From: Clostridia bacterium | GTDB lineage: Bacteria; Bacillota; Clostridia; Oscillospirales; CAG-272 | Assembly: GCA_900753285.1 (NCBI GenBank) | Contig: CAADYN010000027.1 | Coordinates: 1-11,396 of the forward strand | DNA: 11,396 nt | Reading direction: 5' to 3' | Shown here: one piece after another, positions 1 to 6,067 of the stretch | Layout: the number at the start of each line of letters is the position of its first letter | Numbering within the stretch: position 1 is the first letter of the stretch | Program-made: the position numbers and the translations under genes | The notes under the pieces: generated by a model | The model's input: the letters and a program-made list of their open reading frames with translations, nothing else | Told to the model about the DNA's origin: nothing | Database searches by the model: none

Positions 1-1448
1 TTGCGACGGCGTTCACCATAGCGTTCGTGGCAATAGTCGTTATCTTCAATATTATATTCACCGCCCTCGCGCAGAAGTACAACTGGTACATAGACATGAC
101 GGAGGAGCAGGTATACACTCTCTCGGACGAGGCAAAGGAGCTTCTCGCGGATATTCCCGATGAAGTCAATATCTATTTCGCCTCCGACCCCGACGTGCTC
201 ATGAACGGAAGCAATTCCTCCTACACGAGAATGATCTACACGACCGCTCTCCAAATAGAGGAAGCGTTCCCGAACATCCACGTCGACTGCGAAAACGTAT
301 ACAAAAACCCCGGATTCTTCCGTGAGTTCTACAATACCGCGGCTACCGATATCGACTCCGACTCCGTTGTAATCACAAGCGGCAGCGAGGTCAGAGTTTA
401 TAAGGCTCAGGCGTTCTTTACCTTCAACGACGTAACGGACGCGTCTACGGTATGGGCGTACAGCGGCGAAAAGGCTATGATATCCGGCATTATGCAGGTA
501 ACTCAGACCGAAAAGCCGAAGGTTGCGTTCACTATAGAGCATGGCGAGGAAATGGGCAACGCTCTCGCTCTCGCTAATGTTTTCGCGGCGAACGGATTTG
601 AAGTGGAAACCGTGAACCTCGCGAAGGACACCCTTGACGACGACACGAGAATCCTTGTTATCTATAACCCCATCTATGACTTCATAGGCGCGGAAGCCGA
701 GGACGCAAGCACAAACGAAATCGAAAAGATTGACGCATTCCTTGACAGACGCGGATGCCTTATGGTGTTTGCCGACCCGCAGTATGCCGACAACCTTACA
801 AACCTCAACGAATTCCTTGCGGAGTGGGGCATTTCCTACAGCGGCGGAGTGACAATCCGTGATACCGAAAACGCAATGTCCACCGACGGATATTCCGTCA
901 TAGCGCAGTACCAGTCCGATACTCTCGGCGGCTCCATCTACCGTGACCTCAACAACCTCGCGACACCTCCGAAGACTATCATCCGCAAGTCCATGCCCAT
1001 AAACATCCTCTGGGAAACAGGCGGCGGACTCAACGGCTCACGTGAAGTTTCCTCCGTTCTGAAGTCATACCCCACCTCCGAGCTTGTTGAAGACGGTCTT
1101 GTTAAGGAAACCGGCTCGTACAACCTTGTTACAATGTCACGAGAGACAAGAATCGTGGATAACGAATACTACTACTCCTACGTTATGGCATTCGGCTCAC
1201 CCACATTCGCTAACCTCAGCTACATTGACTCCAATGCATACGCAAACGAGGATATCCTCTCCGCGTCAATGAAGGCTGTGGGACGTGAAAGAGTTCTCGC
1301 AACGCTTACGCTCAAGCCGTTTGACAAGGACGACATCACCGTAACGACCGCTCAGGCTAACAACTGGACCGTCGCTATGACCCTTGTTCTTCCGGCAGTG
1401 TTCGCCCTTTGCGGAATCGTCGTTATCACGAGGAGAAAGCACTCATGA
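1..1448 (+). CDS. Gldg-family ABC transporter auxiliary protein (5' partial)
   Basis: The reading frame is open to the left edge (first full codon at base 3), so the gene begins upstream and the GTG at 27 is not its real start; 481 residues are visible. The visible part opens with a hydrophobic segment (residues 1-24) followed by IDMTEEQVYTLSDEAKELL, the membrane-proximal signature of the Gldg/ABC_transp_aux family. Further family-like blocks are FTIEHGEE and a stretch with YNPIYDF, EIEKIDAFLDRRG and FADP, resembling the GHGE and GG-loop regions of GldG-like proteins. A second membrane helix lies at the C-terminus (WTVAMTLVLPAVFALCGIVV) before the basic tail TRRKHS. This gives a large extracytoplasmic domain between two membrane segments. 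Proteins of this family normally accompany an ABC ATPase and permease encoded just upstream, outside this window. It overlaps the next gene by 4 bases (ATGA). The substrate is unknown. Confidence 0.85.
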   Translation, partial: ATAFTIAFVAIVVIFNIIFTALAQKYNWYIDMTEEQVYTLSDEAKELLADIPDEVNIYFASDPDVLMNGSNSSYTRMIYTTALQIEEAFPNIHVDCENVYKNPGFFREFYNTAATDIDSDSVVITSGSEVRVYKAQAFFTFNDVTDASTVWAYSGEKAMISGIMQVTQTEKPKVAFTIEHGEEMGNALALANVFAANGFEVETVNLAKDTLDDDTRILVIYNPIYDFIGAEAEDASTNEIEKIDAFLDRRGCLMVFADPQYADNLTNLNEFLAEWGISYSGGVTIRDTENAMSTDGYSVIAQYQSDTLGGSIYRDLNNLATPPKTIIRKSMPINILWETGGGLNGSREVSSVLKSYPTSELVEDGLVKETGSYNLVTMSRETRIVDNEYYYSYVMAFGSPTFANLSYIDSNAYANEDILSASMKAVGRERVLATLTLKPFDKDDITVTTAQANNWTVAMTLVLPAVFALCGIVVITRRKHS

Positions 1449-3016
1449 TAAAGAAACAAAAAAAGCTGATAATCACATTTGCGGCGCTGTTTGTGGTGCT
1501 GCTCGTGGTGTATTTCGCCGTTATCCGCCCGCTGACAGCCACAACCGACGACTCTTCATCCGGAGTGGAGCTTCTTGACGGCGAAGTCGCGATTACGGCA
1601 AAAACGTCAAACTTCTACATTTTCCAGCCGCTCAGCCGTTCCGAGATTCAGTCGATTGAAGTAAAGAACGAGTTCGGCGGATATAAGGTCTACCGTGACG
1701 CGTCCGATAAATTCCAGCTTGACGGATACATGGGACTGAAGTTCGACGACGAGCTGTTCTCAAGCCTTGTCGTAACCACCGGTACTCCCACAGCGATGAT
1801 GAGAGTTGCAACCGACCTTGACGACGCGGGACTTGTGCAGTACGGTCTTGACAACCCGCAGGCTGAATGGATAGTCACCTCCACGTCGGGCGAAGAATTT
1901 GTTATCGAAGTGGGGGACGAGCTTGTCACCGAAGGCGGTTATTACGTAAAGTACGCGCCGAGAAACGCTGTCTATATCCTCTCGACAACTCTTGCGGACA
2001 CGGTTCTACAGCCGGCGTACAAGCTGCTCTCTCCGCTCCTCACCGCGGGAATGTCGACGAACAACTACTTCTATGTCGATGAATTCACGATATGGAAGAA
2101 CGAAGAGCTGTTTGTGAATATCTACCGCACGCCCGAGGATCAGATGACAAGCACTGATGCTATCGTTGAAAACTACATGACATACCCGAAGCCGGAGTCC
2201 GAAAACGCGTCCGATAAGGCTCTGTACGAGATGAACTCCGATTTGTACTATCAGGCTCTGTACAACTTCATTGCTCTTGAGGGCGACGAGGTCATGGCGT
2301 TCAGACCGGAGGATGAAGTTTTTGCACAGTACGGTCTTGAAAATCCGAAATACATGATAAGATACGTCTTCGAGGACTACGAATTTGTGGTTCTGGTTTC
2401 CGAGAGACAGGAGGGCGGCGGATATTACGCTTGCTCCAACCTCTACGGCTACAACCTCATCTGCCATGTCGAGGACGAAAAGCTGAACTGGCTCGAGAAG
2501 GATTCATTCGGATGGATTTCTCCCACACCGTTCTTTGTCAATATTACAACGGTAAAACGCATCACCATCAAAGCCGAAAACGTTGACGTTGACTTTACGC
2601 TCACTCACGGAACAGACGCTGACGGAAACGCTACACTGGATGTAGTCGAAAACAATTCCGGCACTGTCATAAAGAACGCGGACGTAAACAACTTCCGTCA
2701 GTACTACAAGACGATGCTGAACCTGACGAACCAGGAATACGCAGCGCTTTCCGATGAAGACAGACTTGCTCTTATGAACGACGACTCGAAGATAGTAATG
2801 ACGCTAACCTGCGAGGGTGTAGACGGCAGCTTCAGCGAGTACAAGTTCTACAAGTACGTTGAAGAATCCACCGGCAAGATAAGCGGAGGCAAGATTTTCG
2901 TTTCCGTAAACGGCGCGGGCGAATTCTACACAACGAACGACCTTGTCGACAAAGTTATCAACGACACCTCAAGAGTTCTCAAGGGACTTGACGTGGATGC
3001 GTACGGTCAGAGATGA
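1445..3016 (+). CDS. DUF4340 domain-containing membrane-anchored protein
   Basis: This 523-residue protein has an N-terminal basic stretch (MIKKQKK), one membrane helix (about residues 8-26) and a large domain outside the membrane. The DUF4340 assignment rests on the repeated layout of that family: a block containing IEVKNEFGGYKVYRD, then a YGLDNP block near residue 133 followed by VTSTSGEEFVIEVGDE, and a second YGLENP block near residue 296. The two YGL(D/E)NP blocks suggest two copies of a similar fold unit. The start is ATG 1445 rather than the in-frame ATG at 1409, because AGGAG (1431-1435) is 9 bases upstream and ATG 1445 overlaps the stop of the Gldg gene in ATGA, implying translational coupling. 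DUF4340 proteins commonly follow Gldg proteins in ABC-type operons; the biochemical role is not established. The operon ends here. Confidence 0.85.
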   Translation: MIKKQKKLIITFAALFVVLLVVYFAVIRPLTATTDDSSSGVELLDGEVAITAKTSNFYIFQPLSRSEIQSIEVKNEFGGYKVYRDASDKFQLDGYMGLKFDDELFSSLVVTTGTPTAMMRVATDLDDAGLVQYGLDNPQAEWIVTSTSGEEFVIEVGDELVTEGGYYVKYAPRNAVYILSTTLADTVLQPAYKLLSPLLTAGMSTNNYFYVDEFTIWKNEELFVNIYRTPEDQMTSTDAIVENYMTYPKPESENASDKALYEMNSDLYYQALYNFIALEGDEVMAFRPEDEVFAQYGLENPKYMIRYVFEDYEFVVLVSERQEGGGYYACSNLYGYNLICHVEDEKLNWLEKDSFGWISPTPFFVNITTVKRITIKAENVDVDFTLTHGTDADGNATLDVVENNSGTVIKNADVNNFRQYYKTMLNLTNQEYAALSDEDRLALMNDDSKIVMTLTCEGVDGSFSEYKFYKYVEESTGKISGGKIFVSVNGAGEFYTTNDLVDKVINDTSRVLKGLDVDAYGQR

Positions 3017-3064
3017 TCTAACCGAAGCCATTTAGGTATACCGTGACCGTCGGTCAGAGATAAT
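3004..3064 (+). repeat. Short direct repeat around the DUF4340 stop codon
   Basis: CGGTCAGAGATGAT at 3004-3017 spans the stop of the DUF4340 gene and recurs as CGGTCAGAGATAAT at 3051-3064, 47 bases downstream (13 of 14 identical). It could be a remnant of a small tandem duplication of the gene end. The sequence between the copies does not look duplicated, so chance is possible. Confidence 0.3.
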
Positions 3065-3091
3065 TATAAATAAGTTAAATAATCAAAAACT

Positions 3092-3132
3092 TGCGCGGAT
3101 GTGGGAGAAATTCCATGCCTGCGCATTTTTTT
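3092..3132 (+). terminator. Intrinsic terminator after the Gldg-DUF4340 operon
   Basis: TGCGCGGATGTGG (3092-3104) pairs with CCATGCCTGCGCA (3113-3125) with one mismatch and a few G-U pairs around an 8-base loop, followed by seven T residues (3126-3132). It lies 75 bases after the DUF4340 stop, just before the promoter of the next unit, and separates the two transcription units. Confidence 0.85.
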
Positions 3133-3133
3133 G

Positions 3134-3162
3134 TTGCAATTGTCCGGCTTTTGTGCTATTAT
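3134..3162 (+). promoter_or_regulatory. Sigma-A type promoter for the esterase-comM unit
   Basis: A -35 box TTGCAA (3134-3139) and an extended -10 box TGCTATTAT (hexamer TATTAT at 3157-3162) are separated by exactly 17 bases. It sits directly after the preceding terminator and about 34 bases before the esterase start. Both hexamers are imperfect, but the TG extension and spacing are good. Confidence 0.6.
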
Positions 3163-3195
3163 AAATGTAAAATAATGCTTGCGAGGTGTTGACAA

Positions 3196-3906
3196 ATGAA
3201 GAAAGAACTGTTCCGATATTATTCTGCCGTGACCGAGCGTGAGATGTCCGCCGTGGTTATAACTCCCGATACAGACGGAGAGCACCCGATACTGTACGCG
3301 CTTCACGGATACTGGGGGGACGAGCATTCACTCTCCGACGACAGCGAGATTTGCTCCGTTATTGAAGAGTGCCTGCCCGACTACACCGTGGTTTTCCCGT
3401 ATATTTACATAAGCCGTTCCCGCGAAAAATGCACCGCGCTCGATTTGCTCAACTCCACCGCCTACGACAGCTTTATCTTTGAGCTGACCTCCGCTCTCAT
3501 TCCGGCTGTCGAGAAAAAATACAGGCTCAAGGATAGAGAGCGTGCGATTTGCGGCTTTTCCATGGGCGGGCGTGAGGCTTTGTATATCGCTTTCATGCGT
3601 CCCGATTTGTTCTTTGCCGTAGGAGCAGCCTGTCCCGCACCAGGACTTACACCCGGAGAAGACAGGAATTTCCATCCCGGTCAGCTGAAAGAGGAATTCT
3701 TCCGTCCTTGTGCTGATGCGGCACACTACCCGAAGATACTCATCTCAGCCGCGACGAACGACGGAGTTGTAGGAAAAATACCGTATCATTATGCGGAGAT
3801 TTTGGATAAAAACTCAGTCCCGTACATCCTTCATGAGATAGAAAACGGCGAGCATAACAACTCCTCAGTCGCGCGCCATATGAGAGAACTTTCAAAACTA
3901 TTGTAA
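3196..3906 (+). CDS. Alpha/beta-hydrolase esterase (esterase D / tributyrin-esterase-like)
   Basis: This is a 236-residue serine hydrolase with no signal peptide, so probably cytoplasmic. The nucleophile elbow is GFSMGG with Ser122. An oxyanion-hole type HGYWGD lies at residues 37-42. The acid and base are likely Asp189 (in AATNDGVVG) and His220 (in ENGEHNN). The order and spacing fit the putative-esterase family that includes acetyl-xylan and feruloyl esterase-like enzymes, tributyrin esterases and S-formylglutathione hydrolases. It is rather short for that family, and the substrate cannot be read from the sequence. ATG 3196 is supported by GAGGTG (3183-3188) 7 bases upstream. Only 13 bases separate it from the YifB/ComM gene, so the two are co-transcribed, although no functional link between them is evident. 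Confidence 0.85.
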   Translation: MKKELFRYYSAVTEREMSAVVITPDTDGEHPILYALHGYWGDEHSLSDDSEICSVIEECLPDYTVVFPYIYISRSREKCTALDLLNSTAYDSFIFELTSALIPAVEKKYRLKDRERAICGFSMGGREALYIAFMRPDLFFAVGAACPAPGLTPGEDRNFHPGQLKEEFFRPCADAAHYPKILISAATNDGVVGKIPYHYAEILDKNSVPYILHEIENGEHNNSSVARHMRELSKLL

Positions 3907-3919
3907 AAATGGAGATATC

Positions 3920-5503
3920 ATGCTGTCTATAACCTATTCTGCCGCAGCGTCGGGCGTTGACGGATACGAAATTCGTGTCGAATGCGCCGCCAAAAAGGGT
4001 CTTCCGTCATTTGAGATAGTGGGACTTCCAGACGCCGCCGTAAGAGAGTCAGAAAAAAGAATATTCACGTCCTCCGAAAGCTGCGGTATAAATATTCAGT
4101 CCGCCGAGATAAGCATAAATTTAGCACCCGCCGACAAGAAGAAAGAGGGTACCGCCATGGAGCTTGCGATACTCATCGCGGTCTATCAGGCTGTCGGAAT
4201 CATTGAAGGAGCAGAGGACTGCACGTTCATCGGCGAGATATCGTTCTCGGGTGAGGTCAGACACGTCCGCGGAGTTCTCGGCATGACGATAGCGGCGATA
4301 AACAGCGGCAGAAAGAGAATTTTCGTCCCTCTCGCGAATCTCAAAGAAGCGTCGGTTGCGTACCGTGACGGGGTCGAGATTTACGGCGTGGACAACATAA
4401 ACTCCCTCGTCGCCTTCCTGCGCGGAGAATTATCATGCCTTGAAAAAGCCGAAGCGAATCCCTATGACGCTATTGACTCATACACCTCCGCCGAGGATAT
4501 CTCGCAGGTCAAGGGACAGCTTGTGGCAAAGCGTGCTCTTCTCACAGCGGCGGCGGGAGCGCACAATATCCTCTTCATCGGTCCTCCCGGCTCGGGTAAG
4601 TCCATGCTCGCGAAACGACTGCCGACAATCCTGCCGAAAATGAGCTACGAGGAAGCGCTCGAGGACACGAAAATATACTCCTGCGCCGGAATGCTTAGCG
4701 AAGAGCTTCCGTTCGTGCTTGAAAGACCGTTCCGTTCGCCTCACCATTCTCTCAGCACGGCTGCCCTTGTCGGAGGCGGAAAAATACCTGCGCCGGGGGA
4801 GATATCGCTCGCGAACAACGGGGTATTGTTCCTTGACGAGCTGCCGGAGTTCAAAAAAGACGCACTTGAAGCTCTCCGACAGCCGATAGAGGACAAGCAG
4901 GTCACAATAACGAGAGCCGCGGGAAGATTTACCTATCCGTCGTCGTTCATGCTCGTCTGCGCGATGAATCCGTGCAAATGCGGTTATTACGGCGCTCCCG
5001 GGGGAAAATGCACCTGCAAGCCTGCCGACATACGCGCGTATCTCCAGAAAATCAGCGGACCCATGCTCGACAGGATCGACATTCAGGTTGAAATGCCCGC
5101 GCTGTCGTTCGATGAGCTGTCGGACGACACAAGGGGAGAGACGTCAGCTCATGTGAGGGAAAAGGTAGAAGCCGCACGGGAGCTGTCGAGAATGCGCTTC
5201 CGCCGAGCTGGATTCAAAAACTATGCCGCAAAGTCGAACGCCCTCATGGAAACGGACGAGTTGCAGGAATTCTGCGCGCTTGACGAGGACTGCAAAAAAG
5301 TCATGGAGGGCGTTTTCACGAGAATGAACCTCTCCGCGAGGGCTTACGACAGAATTCTCCGCGTGGCAAGAACACTCTGTGACCTTGATGCGGTTTCACG
5401 TGGAATCACGGAAGAGGACGGCATGATAGGCGGCAGGATAAAAAAGCAGCACATAGCCGAAGCCGCTCAAATGCGAGCGCTCGACCGAAAATATTTCAGA
5501 TAA
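3920..5503 (+). CDS. comM: YifB/ComM family Mg-chelatase-like AAA+ ATPase
   Basis: This 527-residue protein has the full ComM/YifB layout. The N-terminal Lon-protease-like (S5) fold domain covers about residues 1-170, with EIVGLPDAAVRESEKR and INLAPADKKKEGTAMEL. An AAA+ domain follows, with Walker A GPPGSGKS (residues 221-228) and Walker B VLFLDELPEF (Asp306-Glu307). A cysteine-rich insert is typical of the family: CAMNPCKCGYYG from residue 347, followed by CTC. The C-terminal lid carries LDRIDIQVE and a final helical domain. In naturally competent bacteria ComM is a hexameric helicase that promotes branch migration of recombining DNA during transformation; in Clostridia the family is widespread and its role is less clear. 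The start ATG 3920 follows GGAG (3911-3914). The length is normal and no defect is seen. Confidence 0.93.
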   Translation: MLSITYSAAASGVDGYEIRVECAAKKGLPSFEIVGLPDAAVRESEKRIFTSSESCGINIQSAEISINLAPADKKKEGTAMELAILIAVYQAVGIIEGAEDCTFIGEISFSGEVRHVRGVLGMTIAAINSGRKRIFVPLANLKEASVAYRDGVEIYGVDNINSLVAFLRGELSCLEKAEANPYDAIDSYTSAEDISQVKGQLVAKRALLTAAAGAHNILFIGPPGSGKSMLAKRLPTILPKMSYEEALEDTKIYSCAGMLSEELPFVLERPFRSPHHSLSTAALVGGGKIPAPGEISLANNGVLFLDELPEFKKDALEALRQPIEDKQVTITRAAGRFTYPSSFMLVCAMNPCKCGYYGAPGGKCTCKPADIRAYLQKISGPMLDRIDIQVEMPALSFDELSDDTRGETSAHVREKVEAARELSRMRFRRAGFKNYAAKSNALMETDELQEFCALDEDCKKVMEGVFTRMNLSARAYDRILRVARTLCDLDAVSRGITEEDGMIGGRIKKQHIAEAAQMRALDRKYFR

Positions 5504-5507
5504 AAGA

Positions 5508-5543
5508 AAAATCCTGCTTAAGTATTTGCTTAAGTGGGATTTT
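5508..5543 (+). terminator. Stem-loop terminator after comM
   Basis: AAAATCCTGCTTAAG (5508-5522) pairs with CTTAAGTGGGATTTT (5529-5543), a 15-bp helix including two G-U pairs and a TATTTG loop. It begins 5 bases after the comM stop. The 3' T run is short (TTTT, then CGTTTATT), so termination may be partial. The A-rich 5' arm would serve as a T run on the other strand. Confidence 0.7.
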
Positions 5544-5561
5544 CGTTTATTGGAAAATGTG

Positions 5562-5590
5562 TTGACAAAGGTCAGAATAAGTTGTATAAT
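5562..5590 (+). promoter_or_regulatory. Perfect consensus sigma-A promoter for the structured RNA
   Basis: TTGACA (5562-5567) and TATAAT (5585-5590) are both exact consensus hexamers with the optimal 17-base spacer. This is the strongest-looking promoter in the window. The expected start is near G5597, almost exactly where the 16-bp RNA helix begins. A promoter this good usually serves an abundant, constitutively made RNA. Confidence 0.9.
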
Positions 5591-5703
5591 AAAACTGCGA
5601 CACAATTTCATATTTATTTTTTATCCGGTTGGGGAAACATACTATGGCAATAGGTGTTTTCTCTCTTTCTTCATCCTCAACCGGATTTGAAATTGTGTCG
5701 CAG

Positions 5704-5744
5704 CAATTGAGAGATGTTCACTTATGCAGTGCGTCTCTTGATTG
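5704..5744 (+). promoter_or_regulatory. Alternative hairpin (possible antiterminator)
   Basis: CAATTGAGAGA (5704-5714) pairs with TCTCTTGATTG (5734-5744), 11 bp with two G-U pairs. CACT/AGTG (5719-5722 with 5728-5731) can form above it. The 3' arm occupies bases needed for the inner half of the terminator stem, so the two structures exclude each other. The hairpin begins right where helix P1 ends (5703), allowing coaxial stacking that could couple its stability to the upstream fold. Whether it acts as an antiterminator is inference. Confidence 0.5.
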
Positions 5745-5759
5745 GGGCGCACTTTTTTT
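5728..5759 (+). terminator. Intrinsic terminator of the structured RNA
   Basis: AGTGCGTCTC (5728-5737) pairs with GGGGCGCACT (5744-5753), 10 bp including two G-U pairs, with loop TTGATT. The last stem base begins a run of seven T residues (5753-5759), followed by ATTTT. This sits 24 bases before the start codon of the cysteine-rich gene, with no promoter in between. Expression of that gene from this side therefore needs read-through. Confidence 0.85.
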
Positions 5760-5783
5760 ATTTTAGAGAAAGGAGGGATTTAT

Positions 5784-6017
5784 ATGCCAGCTTATAGAAC
5801 ATCACAAAAGCAATGCGCTACATGCGAATATTGGAGAGGACCGAGAGAATTTCAGACTGACCCTCATGTTGTAAAATGTCCTCTCAGTTATGCTGCGGCT
5901 CAGGGATTATGCCAAAGCACAAATCCTCACGCAAATCGTGGAAAAATGGTTCATGCAGGTAGTCGTGTAGCTAGCGGAACGTGTTGGGTTTGTGCCAGAG
6001 AGTTAAAAGAAGATTAA
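5784..6017 (+). CDS. Small cysteine-rich (probable zinc-binding) protein
   Basis: This 77-residue protein has six cysteines: C11 and C14 (CATC), C32, C43, and C67 and C70 (CWVC). Two CxxC pairs at opposite ends with further Cys and His residues between them suggest one small zinc-ribbon or treble-clef-like fold. The block CATCEYWRGPREF resembles small Cys-rich hypothetical proteins of Clostridia that begin with a C-x2-C-E-Y-W motif; this is from memory and cannot be checked here. There is no signal peptide or membrane helix, so it is cytoplasmic. ATG 5784 is chosen because AAAGGAGGG ends at 5777, ideally spaced; the in-frame TTG at 5742 lies inside the upstream terminator. By hand count it is about 44% G+C, against 57% in a 60-base sample of comM, which fits an accessory or transferred gene. 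Its function is unknown. Confidence 0.85.
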   Translation: MPAYRTSQKQCATCEYWRGPREFQTDPHVVKCPLSYAAAQGLCQSTNPHANRGKMVHAGSRVASGTCWVCARELKED

Positions 6018-6027
6018 TGGCATAAAC

Positions 6028-6065
6028 AAAAAGGATGAGTTTTTTACGCTCATCCTTATCTTTTT
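6028..6065. terminator. Bidirectional terminator between convergent genes
   Basis: AAGGATGAG (6031-6039) is perfectly complementary to CTCATCCTT (6049-6057) around a 9-base loop. It is flanked by A5 (6028-6032, overlapping the stem) on the left and T5 (6061-6065) on the right. It lies between the stop of the Cys-rich gene on the + strand and the stop of the beta-galactosidase gene on the - strand, and can stop transcription from both sides. Confidence 0.85.
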
Positions 6066-6067
6066 GT

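Larger units (their letters stand above)
5597..5759 (+). ncRNA. Highly structured small RNA or attenuator leader, about 160 nt, unassigned family
   Basis: Helix P1: CTGCGACACAATTTCA (5595-5610) is perfectly complementary to TGAAATTGTGTCGCAG (5688-5703), 16 bp, opening at the predicted RNA 5' end. Helix P2: ATCCGGTTGGGG (5623-5634) pairs with CCTCAACCGGAT (5675-5686), 12 bp with one G-U. The join is very asymmetric: 12 T-rich bases on the 5' side (5611-5622) and one base on the 3' side. Inside P2, AAACA/TGTTT (5635-5639 with 5655-5659) and CTAT/ATAG (5642-5645 with 5650-5653) form a nested hairpin with a GGCA loop, leaving a pyrimidine-rich strand (5660-5674). The RNA ends at a strong terminator. 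No open reading frame explains the region. A long rod with an internal loop, a strong promoter and a terminator recalls 6S RNA, but the one-sided loop is not a classical 6S bubble. It could also be a catalogued Clostridia RNA motif that I do not recognise, or a cis-acting leader for the next gene. Confidence 0.75.

Noticed and set aside
1409..1444. Upstream in-frame start for the DUF4340 protein
   Set aside because: It adds a charged stretch before the membrane anchor and ignores the Shine-Dalgarno sequence and ATGA overlap that mark ATG 1445.
2006..2467. 153-codon open frame on the - strand inside the DUF4340 gene
   Set aside because: The + strand protein is family-consistent and translationally coupled to its neighbour; the antisense frame has no recognisable features.
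5595..5703. The 16-bp perfect inverted repeat read as terminal repeats of a miniature transposable element
   Set aside because: No flanking target-site duplication is visible, the repeat starts exactly at the predicted transcription start, and internal helices nest inside it, all of which suit an RNA better.
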